Part shown: positions 1 to 7,718 of the stretch, piece after piece
Numbering within the stretch: the first letter of the stretch is position 1
How the letters are laid out: every line of letters starts with the position of its first letter
From: JAENZQ01 sp964553505
GTDB taxonomy: Bacteria; Bacillota; Clostridia; Peptostreptococcales; JAAYPU01
NCBI GenBank assembly: GCA_964553505.1
Contig: CAZKKX010000007.1
Location: 1-33,553 of the forward strand
DNA length: 33,553 nt
Reading direction: 5' to 3'
Notes under the pieces: generated by a model
Seen by the model: the letters and a program-made list of their open reading frames with translations, nothing else
Told to the model about the DNA's origin: nothing
The model's database searches: none
Translations under genes and position numbers: made by a program

Positions 1-894
1 GTCAAATAAAGTAGCCACCTCACACCTATTTGAACACATATCACATTCAAAACTTCTTGTTTCTATTCTGTTTTCTGCTGTCTTAAAACCCTTGAACTTC
101 GTTCCGACATTGTTTTTATTAACAATTCTTTTCGCCAGCATCGCCGCCCCTACGGCTCCCATTACATCGTAATGCGCAGGAACAATCAATTCATAGCCAA
201 GCTCTTTTTCAAAAGCTTTTTTTATTCCGATATTTGCGGCCACACCTCCCTGAAAAAAAATATTTGGAAGGATTTCTTTTCCTTTTGCAACATTATTCAA
301 ATAATTTCTAACCATCGCATGACATAAACCACATATTATATCCGACACATCATAACCGAGCTGCTGTTTATGTATCATATCCGATTCGGCAAATACAGCA
401 CATCTGCCTGCTATTCTGACAGGTATCTTTGATCTTAAAGAATACTCTCCAAAATCTTCAATGGGTATTTCCAATCTTTCCGCCTGCCGGTCTAAAAAAG
501 AACCTGTACCTGCCGCACATACTGTATTCATTGCGAAATCAGTTGCAATACCGTTTTTGATTACTATAATCTTTGAATCCTGCCCGCCAATTTCTATTAC
601 TGTTCTCACATTTCTATCCATATTAACCGCGGCTACCGCATGAGCTGTTATTTCATTTTTTATTACATCCGCACCAATAAGGAAAGCAGAAATCGTTCTG
701 CCGCTCCCAGTGGTTCCAACAGCCCTTATATCCTTATCTTCAAATTTCCTGCCCAGTATCTTTAATCCTTCTTGGATTACTTGTATCGGTCTTCCCTTTG
801 TTCTTAAATAGAGCTTATCCAATACATTTCTTTCATTATCCATAACAACTATATTTGTACTTACAGAACCCACATCAACTCCCAAATAATACAT
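1..894 (-). CDS. BadF/HgdC-type acyl-CoA dehydratase activase, 3' end cut by window
   Basis: This is an ATPase of the ASKHA fold that, in known relatives (HgdC, BadF/BadG), uses ATP hydrolysis to push an electron at very low potential into a partner Fe-S enzyme. I read 298 residues from the ATG at 894, and the frame is still open at position 1. The phosphate loop GVDVGSVSTN lies at residues 5-14, EIGGQDSK at 101-108 and FFQGGVAAN at 213-221. Cys126 (in NTVCAAGTG) and Cys165 (in AGRCAVFAE) are 39 residues apart, the same spacing as the two cluster-ligating cysteines of HgdC, so a [4Fe-4S] cluster bridging a dimer is likely. A Cys-rich stretch CDMCSNRC (284-291) suggests the longer family form with an extra C-terminal domain outside the window. 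The gene starts 20 bases inside the end of the UGA-containing gene upstream, which points to translational coupling. Confidence 0.9.
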   Translation of the reverse strand, partial: MYYLGVDVGSVSTNIVVMDNERNVLDKLYLRTKGRPIQVIQEGLKILGRKFEDKDIRAVGTTGSGRTISAFLIGADVIKNEITAHAVAAVNMDRNVRTVIEIGGQDSKIIVIKNGIATDFAMNTVCAAGTGSFLDRQAERLEIPIEDFGEYSLRSKIPVRIAGRCAVFAESDMIHKQQLGYDVSDIICGLCHAMVRNYLNNVAKGKEILPNIFFQGGVAANIGIKKAFEKELGYELIVPAHYDVMGAVGAAMLAKRIVNKNNVGTKFKGFKTAENRIETRSFECDMCSNRCEVATLFD

Positions 895-1972
895 ACTCCT
901 GTCTCCTTTCAAGCAAATCTAAAAATGCTTCAATTCTTGTATTAAAGCCGGCTTCACCTGTCATCTCATCAAGAATCAAAGTCATTATGGGGAAGTCTTT
1001 ATCTTTTGATATTCTCTGCAATATGACTTTTGCAACAATTTCCGGCATTCATCCCATAGGAAATAGTTGTATGGCCCCATCAAAACTTTCCTTAATGGCA
1101 AGAAGCGCCTCGCCGATGCACTCCCTCCCATGCCCGCCTATATAATGAGGCAGGTATTCCATGGATGCTTTTCTTATATTTATGGAATTTAGCCTTAAGG
1201 GTCTGAGAAATGCATCTGCCAACCACCAGCTCACGGACAAACCTTTTTTTATACTCACTCCGTAGTCCATTAATTTATCTGTTAAATGAAAATTTGAAAA
1301 TGGTTCTATTATCGTATATATTTCTCCTAAAATTACAATCTTTATTGGCTTCTTTTTTCGATCTACCGGAGTTTTTTCTGTCTTATTGTTATAATATTTT
1401 AGAACTTTCAATGCATCATCAATGTTATGAGTATTATTAAGCGCGCTTTTACACTGATAAAGAATTTTTTTATGCTCGCCTTTATTAATCTCATATCCAC
1501 ATCTTTCAAGATTCTTTTCTTCTATTTCTTCTAAAAACCTGATGGCCATTATAGTTTTTCCTAATAATTTCCATTTTTTCGAACTGCTTCTGTTGCTACT
1601 TCCGGATAATTTATAAAGCCTATTCTTGAATTCTTCTTTCCCTATGACCTGTGGGCTTTCTAAAACTATGAAGTCCAAATTATATTCTAAATTTGTTAGT
1701 AAATTTTTTTGTAATTCGCAAAATTCTCCGAATCTGCAAGGACCGTTACTGCCGACTAAAACTATAGTGTCTGCTCCATTTTTAATACTCTGTATATAGT
1801 TACCTACCATTATTTTGAAAGGCAGGCACATCTCTTCAGGCGAGTATAATGTCCCTATTTCAAGCGTCTCATTGCTATTCAACGGTGGTATTACATGCTT
1901 TATTCCCAACTCATCCAATAAGATTTTAGTGAGTATATAGGTGTTTCCTAAATGGGGAAATGTTATCACCAA
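875..1972 (-). CDS. DUF2229-like CoA-activase-associated protein with in-frame UGA, probable selenoprotein
   Basis: A conventional reading stops at the UGA at 1051-1049 after 307 residues. Translation in the same frame continues for 57 more residues that fit the family: MPEIVAKVIL, then DEMTGEAGFNTRIEAF, ending at the UGA at 877-875. The first half has the family motifs FPHLGNTYI, SPEEMCLPFK and GPCRFGEFCEL (Cys49, Cys79, Cys85). The internal UGA is codon 308, in PMG-UGA-MPEIVAK. The paralogue just upstream has Cys at this place (SSFGC), and from memory the family has a conserved Cys before MPEIVA. Selenocysteine at a cluster- or redox-active Cys position is therefore the best explanation. 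The TTG start at 1972 has AGGAG upstream and overlaps the preceding gene. Alternatives are a nonsense mutation, a sequencing error, or reinitiation at the ATG directly after UGA. The family role (low-potential electron transfer with the activase) is inferred. Confidence 0.75.
1016..1048 (-). promoter_or_regulatory. Candidate bacterial SECIS stem-loop downstream of UGA
   Basis: Just after the in-frame UGA the message can form UUGCA (1035-1031) paired with UGCAG (1020-1016), with one G-U pair, around a ten-base loop AAAGUCAUAU. The loop starts 18 bases after the UGA and contains G-U. Bacterial SECIS elements are expected as a hairpin in this position with a G in the apical loop. The lower stem is weak, with several mismatches, so the structure alone is not proof. 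Confidence 0.35.
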
Positions 1973-2906
1973 GCAAATCTCTCCTCTCTTCCAGCATATT
2001 TATAAAGGCTTCTATCCTTGTATCAACACCTGCCTCCCCTGTATGTTCATCAATTTTCAAGACCAAAAAAGGAAAGTGGTTAACTTGATTTTTAATAAGC
2101 TCAATAGATACAGAATCAATTCCACATCCAAAAGACGACACATAGATGATGCCTTCTGCGCCATGGTTTTTAAGTACATCCATACAAAAGCCATATGAAT
2201 TTTTGGTGAAGTCCCAAAAAGGTTTTTTATACAAATTTTTTATTTCTTTTTGAAGAAACTCGTTGTTGTTCTTTTCTTCTGTTATAACGCCTACTCCCAT
2301 TTTGTTGAGTTTCTTTATTATATTCATGTTAAAAAAAGAATCATGTACACAATATGGATGCCCGACTAAAGCTATTTTATAACTGTAATTTTTATCAATA
2401 GAAGTCTTATATGATTTTTGAACCTTTGCTGCTTCTTCATATGCCTTCATGATTTTTCCTTTACTTTTTGTTATAGACTTTCCAAGATGCATAACCCATT
2501 TATCAAGTGATTTTTTTTGATTCATAAATACAGGCTGTCGGGTTATATCAGGCAGGTCGGGAATGCTGTTATCAATCATTTCCGGAAGCCCACAGAATTT
2601 AGGACAAATAAATTCTCCTCCTTTTTCTTTCATTATTCTGGGAACAATTATTAAATCACATCGATCTTTTAAAGATGCAACATGACCATGGAAAATTTTT
2701 ATTGGCAGACAAGCTTCGTCAACACAGTATTTAACGCCTAAATCAAGTATTTTTTTATTAGTCTTTTCGGAAAACACAATCTGAGCTTCTAATTCTTTGA
2801 AAAAAGCCATTATGAAAGGATGATATCTGTAGTACATAAGACCTCTCGGTACACCGATTATTATATTATCATCTCCTGTCTGTATATATTTAATTATTAT
2901 TTGCAT
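1926..2906 (-). CDS. DUF2229-like / 2-hydroxyacyl-CoA dehydratase D-component-related protein
   Basis: A 326-residue paralogue of the UGA-containing protein downstream. It opens with IIIGVPRGLMYYRYHPF, typical of CoA-activase-associated proteins. Cysteines sit at 61 and 66 (YCVDEACLPIK), 101 and 105 (CPKFCGLPE) and 261 (SSFGCGIDS), and could hold Fe-S clusters. The C-terminal block KIDEHTGEAGVDTRIEAF aligns with the part of its neighbour that follows the UGA, which puts its Cys261 opposite the UGA. It overlaps the next gene by 47 bases, so the two are probably made together and may form a heteromer served by the activase. The ATG at 2906 has only a weak ribosome site (AAGAGA), but no better in-frame start is near. 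The substrate is unknown. Confidence 0.8.
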   Translation of the reverse strand: MQIIIKYIQTGDDNIIIGVPRGLMYYRYHPFIMAFFKELEAQIVFSEKTNKKILDLGVKYCVDEACLPIKIFHGHVASLKDRCDLIIVPRIMKEKGGEFICPKFCGLPEMIDNSIPDLPDITRQPVFMNQKKSLDKWVMHLGKSITKSKGKIMKAYEEAAKVQKSYKTSIDKNYSYKIALVGHPYCVHDSFFNMNIIKKLNKMGVGVITEEKNNNEFLQKEIKNLYKKPFWDFTKNSYGFCMDVLKNHGAEGIIYVSSFGCGIDSVSIELIKNQVNHFPFLVLKIDEHTGEAGVDTRIEAFINMLEERRDLLGDNISPFRKHLYTH

Positions 2907-2937
2907 TAAATCTCTTTTAAAACCTATAAGTTATCCG

Positions 2938-3837
2938 TTACTCCGAATCAACGATAACATGGTCTCCGTATACCTTTTGGCTGAAAAGTTTTTCTGCCTC
3001 CTGAATGCTCAACCCCTTTATATTTAATTGCTGAATATTGCTTTCTCCTATCCCTTTTTGAGATAGAAGGTACAGATAATGAATTCCCTGTGATTTAAAG
3101 CCCAACAATCTGCCACACACAGTATCTACACCAATCGGATTATTCCCGCAAACAACAATCCCTGTATGCTTAGGAATCCCTTTTGTTGGCCCTGACCCGA
3201 CCATAGCAGGGTTTGCACTGACAACAGACAAGTGAATAGGCACTTTTTCCGTCATTGAACAGATAAATCCATGCAAATCTTCATGAATTCCTAAATCTTT
3301 TTTAGGTGCACCCTGCTCCTCAGTAGAAGGCCAGGTCAATGCCATATTCTTTATAGCCGCAGACATCGTAGCCTCCTCATGGAATTTCAGCTGTGTGAAA
3401 GAAATGAATACATCCATTTCTTTTATTACCTGATTAACTTTTATTTTATTTGGTTTAGAATGGTTTAACTCAAGATGGATATAAGGTCCGGTATTAAAAT
3501 CTACGAACTCAAATCCTTCCTTCTCTATTATTCGGTCATACCCTAAAGCCTTCATAACACCAGGCGTATCTCCGTTTCCTGAGCCCGAACCAACGATCAT
3601 TCTTTCTGGCTTTTTCTTTTTTATCCACTGCAATATAAAGCTAAACGTATCTGTGCCAACTGTAACTCCAGATGAAGAATCCGGCTTTTTATAGTTCACC
3701 CAATTAGGTGCTATGACAACTGTTGAAGTATTCTGAATTAATTCTTCTGCTTTTATTAACTCCAATCCTTGAGACACCGCTGTTTTTTCATCTTCATTCA
3801 TCGTAATTGAAATATCTTTTTTCTCGTATTTAATCAT
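2938..3837 (-). CDS. DUF362 domain-containing protein
   Basis: A 299-residue protein with DUF362 signatures: IVGSGSGNGDTPGVMKALGY in the first half, then FISFTQLKFHEEATMSAAIK and the C-terminal VCGNNPIGVDTVCGRLLGF. The family is widespread in anaerobes, often next to Fe-S proteins, and its biochemical role is unsettled. This copy has no ferredoxin domain and no signal peptide. It is the first gene of the minus-strand unit leading into the two DUF2229-like genes and the activase, with a 31-base gap to the next gene, so a shared role is plausible but unproven. The ATG at 3837 is preceded by a purine-rich but weak ribosome site. Confidence 0.8.
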   Translation of the reverse strand: MIKYEKKDISITMNEDEKTAVSQGLELIKAEELIQNTSTVVIAPNWVNYKKPDSSSGVTVGTDTFSFILQWIKKKKPERMIVGSGSGNGDTPGVMKALGYDRIIEKEGFEFVDFNTGPYIHLELNHSKPNKIKVNQVIKEMDVFISFTQLKFHEEATMSAAIKNMALTWPSTEEQGAPKKDLGIHEDLHGFICSMTEKVPIHLSVVSANPAMVGSGPTKGIPKHTGIVVCGNNPIGVDTVCGRLLGFKSQGIHYLYLLSQKGIGESNIQQLNIKGLSIQEAEKLFSQKVYGDHVIVDSE

Positions 3838-3871
3838 TTTCTTCTCTCTTTTCTGTTTTTCTCTCTATAAA

Positions 3872-3901
3872 ATTGTAACCATTCAGTAAAAAATTAAACA
3901 A
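3872..3901 (-). promoter_or_regulatory. Putative sigma-A promoter for the DUF362 operon
   Basis: On the minus strand TTGTTT (3901-3896) is followed after 18 bases by TACAAT (3877-3872). This is about 35 bases upstream of the ATG at 3837, in the spacer between two divergent genes. It is a consensus match only. Confidence 0.4.
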
Positions 3902-4026
3902 TGATTATCATAATTTAAATGATGACTTTTAGTTTTTGACAAAATCCAATCTTTTTTCAAACAAAAAGTAAAACATCCTTTTTTATAATAAGAAGTAAGA
4001 AATAAAAAAATAGGGAGGAGATAATA

Positions 4027-5067
4027 TTGACTAACGAAGCAAAAATAGAAAAAATAAATGATTTGTTAAGTAATATAAATCAAATGATTGACGACTTAGA
4101 TAATATGGGTAATCAGAATATAAATATGATAAATATTTTCAAAAGCCATTTCTCCGAAATCAATACGATCTTTCAGGACATTTCATCCAGTATCCAAGCA
4201 CTGAATAATAAATCAGGAATTATTGATAATATCGTGGACGTAATTAGTACAGTTGCCCGGCAAACCAATCTGCTGGCAATCAATGCATCTATTGAAGCGG
4301 CACGTGCTGGATCGCACGGTCGCGCCTTTGCAGTAGTTGCAGAAGAGGTGAAAAAATTGTCTGTTCGGACATCTGATTCTGCCGTTGATATAAAAAGAAT
4401 TGTAGATGAAATACAAACGGAAATCACTTCTGCAAATAAAAGCATCAATACAATAAGCAACTCCTTTGGTCAACTCAGTTTTGAAAGTAAAGATATTAAA
4501 AAAGATTTGGGAGCCTATGCCGAAGAAATGGAAAGTTCAGTATCCGATATGCTTTATAAGATAGAAAGGGAATATGATTCATATCATTTTTCATCTAATG
4601 CTGCTGTCTCTTTCAATAAACTTCAAAGTTCCATCGATCGAATCTCCGAGGATATAATAAGAAAAAACAAAAGTTTACTTGGTGTGTATTTCCAAATAAA
4701 TCCACAGCTTTTAACACATTTAAAACCCGAAGAGTTAGGAGTAGGCATATACACCTTCTGGGAGAATAATAAAATCAATAAAATGAAAGCTCTTTATATT
4801 AAAGATTTTACCCCCTCTAATTCCTACATGGCTTGGTACTATAACCCCGCCAATGCCCGTAAAGGTCTTTGGAGCAGTATCCATTATGATCCCTATTCAA
4901 AAAAAGAACTCATATCTTATGGTTCCCCATTATATAAAAGCTCACAATTAATAGGTGTAGGCGGTGCGGATATTGATTATGAATATTTCAGAAAAGTATC
5001 ACAATCATCTTTATTAGAACACCTGAATGAAAAAATCAAGCTGCTTTCAAAACATGCGCTGGAATAA
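4027..5067 (+). CDS. Soluble methyl-accepting chemotaxis protein with C-terminal Cache-like sensor
   Basis: A 346-residue protein without membrane segments. Residues 1-210 are mostly helical and include the conserved receptor hairpin tip (about 70-110: ARQTNLLAINASIEAARAG, then GRAFAVVAEEVKKLS), which binds CheA/CheW in the family. Residues about 215-325 resemble a Cache/PDC sensor: GVYFQINPQ at the start, then HYDPYSKKELISYGSPLY and IGVGGADIDYEYF. The sensor thus follows the signalling domain and should sit in the cytoplasm. The common receptor order is reversed, and HAMP is missing. At the tip, the usual ARAGE reads ARAGS. The TTG start has a strong GGGAGGAG six bases upstream. It is monocistronic, with a terminator at 5101. 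The ligand cannot be predicted. Confidence 0.9.
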   Translation: MTNEAKIEKINDLLSNINQMIDDLDNMGNQNINMINIFKSHFSEINTIFQDISSSIQALNNKSGIIDNIVDVISTVARQTNLLAINASIEAARAGSHGRAFAVVAEEVKKLSVRTSDSAVDIKRIVDEIQTEITSANKSINTISNSFGQLSFESKDIKKDLGAYAEEMESSVSDMLYKIEREYDSYHFSSNAAVSFNKLQSSIDRISEDIIRKNKSLLGVYFQINPQLLTHLKPEELGVGIYTFWENNKINKMKALYIKDFTPSNSYMAWYYNPANARKGLWSSIHYDPYSKKELISYGSPLYKSSQLIGVGGADIDYEYFRKVSQSSLLEHLNEKIKLLSKHALE

Positions 5068-5100
5068 GGTTTTTCAATTAATACTCCTTTTTACCTGTTT

Positions 5101-5130
5101 CCGTTACTTAATAGTGGCGGTTATTTTTTT
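5101..5130 (+). terminator. Rho-independent terminator of the chemotaxis gene
   Basis: CCGTTACT (5101-5108) and AGTGGCGG (5113-5120) can form an 8-bp RNA stem with two G-U pairs and a TAAT loop. TTATTTTTTT follows directly. Confidence 0.7.
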
Positions 5131-5207
5131 GCATTTCTTAAGATTACTTTAAGGTTCCATCACTATAATAGACACAGGCAGAAATAATATCTAAAGGTCT
5201 ACAAGGG

Positions 5208-5306
5208 ATCCATAATCCATACTCCGGATTCCTAACACAAGCTGTAATCCATAATCCATACTCCGGATTCCATAGTCTATAATCCATACTCCATAATCCA
5301 TAATTA
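5208..5306. repeat. Short direct-repeat patch built on ATAATCCATACTCC
   Basis: This patch lies in the 332-base gap between the chemotaxis gene and the exporter operon. The 14-mer ATAATCCATACTCC occurs exactly at 5212, 5251 and 5279, and a partial copy starts at 5293. The first two copies belong to an identical 25-base unit (5208-5232 and 5247-5271) that ends in CCGGATTCC. Within it AATCC and GGATT form a small inverted repeat, so each could fold as a hairpin in RNA. Apart from this patch and the terminator, the gap holds only the small hairpin ACGGA-AAAA-TCCGT (5348-5361) and a ribosome site. No gene is visible. Confidence 0.75.
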
Positions 5307-5399
5307 GCTATGGTGAAATCAATAAAAATTATGAAATACTGTGATTTACGGAAAAATCCGTTGATAAATTTTCAAGTATTTAGATAGGAGTTGAAAAAA

Positions 5400-7007
5400 T
5401 TGAAAGATTTTTACTGCATACGTAAGAAAATTGAAAAAGCAGGAAAGAAAAGAATAATTATTGTGTTTTTCGTATGTGTCCTGATTATCATAGGCAGCAT
5501 TGGACTCAAGTTAGCCGGAAGTAGCGCTACTGCAGATACTACATACCTGACAGCAGAAGTCATTAGAGACGATATCAGTACCGGTATCAACAGCAGCGGT
5601 ACACTGGAAGCCAGCAAACGGGCTGAAATAAAAGTTGCAAGTGATGCCACAGTCGAGACAGTAGCCGTCTCAGAAGGTGACAGAGTTGAAAAAGATGATA
5701 TCCTTATGGAACTCTCAAGCGATACACAAGATACGGATCTGGAAATCCAGCGTCTTAATTTTCAGGTTGCTCATAATGAATTGCTCGAGCTGAAAGACAC
5801 TCTATCCAGTTTAAAGGTATATGCTCCAGTTTCAGGTCATGTGGTTCTTTCATTTAATTCAATCGGTGATACGCTTAATAGTGGTTCAACATTTGCTGAA
5901 ATCACCAATGGCAATGAAATGGAAATCAAAGCACCTTTTAATCCTTCAGTTGTAAACAGCATTTCTGTCGGTGATACGGCACAAGTGCTCATTACCGGAT
6001 ATTATCAGAGCATATCCGGTATTGTCACCGCCGTGGGCTCAACGGCAAAACCTTATTCGGAAGCAAAAGGTGCATTATATTATGAAGTCACCGTTGAAAT
6101 AGAAAACCCCGGCGCTCTGACGGAATACGATATAGCAACCGCCACCGTAGAAAACAGCAAAGGAAATTTCACTGCCATCGACACTGCGCCGCTATCTTAT
6201 AAAAAAGGAAGCGTCCTCCGTTTCGACACATCTGCTCAATTAGATAATATTTATATTTCCGATGGAGACTATGTGAACAAAGGCGACTTAATTGCGGAAT
6301 TTTCCAGCGAGTCATTAGAAACTCAAATACAAAATCAGGAAATTGCCGTAACACAAAAACAACTTCAATACACTCAGGAATTAGAAAAATCAATACTTCA
6401 ATCCCCTATTTCAGGGACTGTATTGAGTGCAAACTTCCAAGAAGGAGACAGCGTAGAAAGTAATGATACTGCTTTCGTTATTTCTGACATTGACACCCTT
6501 CAAGTGGTCGTACCTGTAGACGAATATGATATACAGAATATATACGAGGGTCAGACTGCTGTTGTAACAACGCAGGCATATCCTAACACAGAATTTAAAG
6601 CAGAAGTTATAAAAGTAGGTCTTGAAGGCACTGCATCAAGCGGTGTCAGTACATTTGACGTTACATTATCACTTATTACTTCAGAGGGTCTGAAGCCCGG
6701 AATGAATGTAAACACTGACATTATCATTGGTTCAAGCAAGGATACCTTGATCCTTCCCGTGGAAGCCGTTAGCCAAATGAGAGGTCAATATGTAGCTATT
6801 AAACAGGATAGCGGAGAACCTGTTCAGCTTAAAGTCGGTTTAATTTCTGATACTTATGTTGAAATTCTTGATGGTTTATCCGAAGGTGATATTGTAAAAT
6901 ACGCTGCAGAATTGGGAACCGGCGAGAACGACCGTAGAGGCGGAATGATGATGATGCCCGGAGGTCCTCAGGGAGGCGGAAACCGAAACTCCGGCGGTCC
7001 CAGATAG
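5400..7007 (+). CDS. Periplasmic-adaptor-like (HlyD/MacA) subunit with two lipoyl/hairpin units
   Basis: Membrane-fusion adaptor of a MacAB-type ABC exporter, about 535 residues against roughly 350-400 for typical relatives. One membrane segment (about residues 17-36) anchors it with the bulk outside the cell. It holds two lipoyl-like units: the first around residues 55-150 (KVASDATVETVAVSEGDRV, then KVYAPVSGHVV) and the second around 265-365 (IYISDGDYVNKGDLI, then ILQSPISGTVL). A beta-barrel and a membrane-proximal domain follow (GLKPGMNVNTDI). It ends in a Gly/Met-rich tail (RRGGMMMMPGG). I prefer the TTG at 5400 because GGAG at 5387-5390 is nine bases upstream; the TTG at 5391 touches that site. 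It is first in an operon with the ATPase, permease and two-component genes. Confidence 0.88.
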   Translation: MKDFYCIRKKIEKAGKKRIIIVFFVCVLIIIGSIGLKLAGSSATADTTYLTAEVIRDDISTGINSSGTLEASKRAEIKVASDATVETVAVSEGDRVEKDDILMELSSDTQDTDLEIQRLNFQVAHNELLELKDTLSSLKVYAPVSGHVVLSFNSIGDTLNSGSTFAEITNGNEMEIKAPFNPSVVNSISVGDTAQVLITGYYQSISGIVTAVGSTAKPYSEAKGALYYEVTVEIENPGALTEYDIATATVENSKGNFTAIDTAPLSYKKGSVLRFDTSAQLDNIYISDGDYVNKGDLIAEFSSESLETQIQNQEIAVTQKQLQYTQELEKSILQSPISGTVLSANFQEGDSVESNDTAFVISDIDTLQVVVPVDEYDIQNIYEGQTAVVTTQAYPNTEFKAEVIKVGLEGTASSGVSTFDVTLSLITSEGLKPGMNVNTDIIIGSSKDTLILPVEAVSQMRGQYVAIKQDSGEPVQLKVGLISDTYVEILDGLSEGDIVKYAAELGTGENDRRGGMMMMPGGPQGGGNRNSGGPR

Positions 7008-7046
7008 AAGCCGGCAGGCAAATAGCTTTTTTAAGAGGTGATAGTT

Positions 7047-7718
7047 ATGATCAAAATTGAAAATGTAACAAAAACTTATACAATGGGAAGTGTTGACCTG
7101 ACAGTATTGAATAAAGTATCTCTGAAAGTCCGTCAAGGAGAATATGTCTCAATTATCGGTCCCAGCGGATCCGGCAAATCGACCTTAATGAACATATTGG
7201 GCTGCTTGGATATCCCAACAACAGGCTCCTATTACTTGGATGGAAAGGAAATCAGTGATTATACAGAAGATCAGCTGTCAGAAATAAGGAACGAAAAAAT
7301 AGGCTTTATTTTTCAAAAATTTAACCTTTTATCCAAATTATCTTCTCTGGAGAATGTGGAACTCCCCCTGATTTACAGGGGCATTCCTGCAACTGAAAGA
7401 AAAGCCCGAGCCGAACAACTGTTGACAGATGTAGGGTTAGGCGACCGGTTTCATCATAAGCCAACAGAATTATCGGGCGGACAGCAGCAACGAGTCGCCA
7501 TTGCAAGATCTCTGGTCTGCAATCCGCCTATTTTGCTGGCAGATGAACCTACCGGAAATCTGGACACAAAATCGGGCAACGATGTCGTAAAAATTATGTC
7601 GGAAATGCATGAGAAGGGAAAAACCATCATTCTCATTACCCATGATCACGAAATGGCCGTTCAGGCGAACCGTATCGTCTCCATAAGAGACGGTATCATT
7701 TCTGAGGAGGGAATATAA
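7047..7718 (+). CDS. MacB-type ABC transporter ATP-binding protein
   Basis: Cytoplasmic ATPase of the exporter, 223 residues. It has Walker A GPSGSGKST, the Q-loop region IFQKFNLL, the signature LSGGQQQRVAIARSL, Walker B ILLADEPTGNLD and the switch His in LITHDH. This is the LolD/MacB class that powers mechanotransmission-type exporters for peptides, antibiotics or lipoproteins. The ATG at 7047 is chosen because GAGGTG lies just upstream; an in-frame GTG at 7038 overlaps that site. The next gene starts directly after its stop codon, so the ATPase and permease are likely co-translated. Confidence 0.95.
   Translation: MIKIENVTKTYTMGSVDLTVLNKVSLKVRQGEYVSIIGPSGSGKSTLMNILGCLDIPTTGSYYLDGKEISDYTEDQLSEIRNEKIGFIFQKFNLLSKLSSLENVELPLIYRGIPATERKARAEQLLTDVGLGDRFHHKPTELSGGQQQRVAIARSLVCNPPILLADEPTGNLDTKSGNDVVKIMSEMHEKGKTIILITHDHEMAVQANRIVSIRDGIISEEGI

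Noticed and set aside
855..1145. Plus-strand open frame of 96 codons across the UGA region
   Set aside because: It is antisense to the well-supported activase and DUF2229-like genes, and its protein has no recognisable features.
1049..1972. The DUF2229-like gene as a complete 307-residue protein, or as a pseudogene
   Set aside because: The sequence after the UGA keeps the frame and the family motifs, and the UGA falls exactly at the paralogue's Cys, which random nonsense mutation would rarely do. Reinitiation at the following ATG remains possible but would split a conserved domain.
3936..3941. TTGACA as the -35 of the chemotaxis gene promoter
   Set aside because: The nearest good -10 (TATAAT at 3984-3989) is 42 bases away, so the two cannot form one promoter.
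5208..5306. Repeats considered as a CRISPR array
   Set aside because: There are only three copies of a 14-mer, the spacing is unequal (39 and 28 bases), and no cas genes are nearby.
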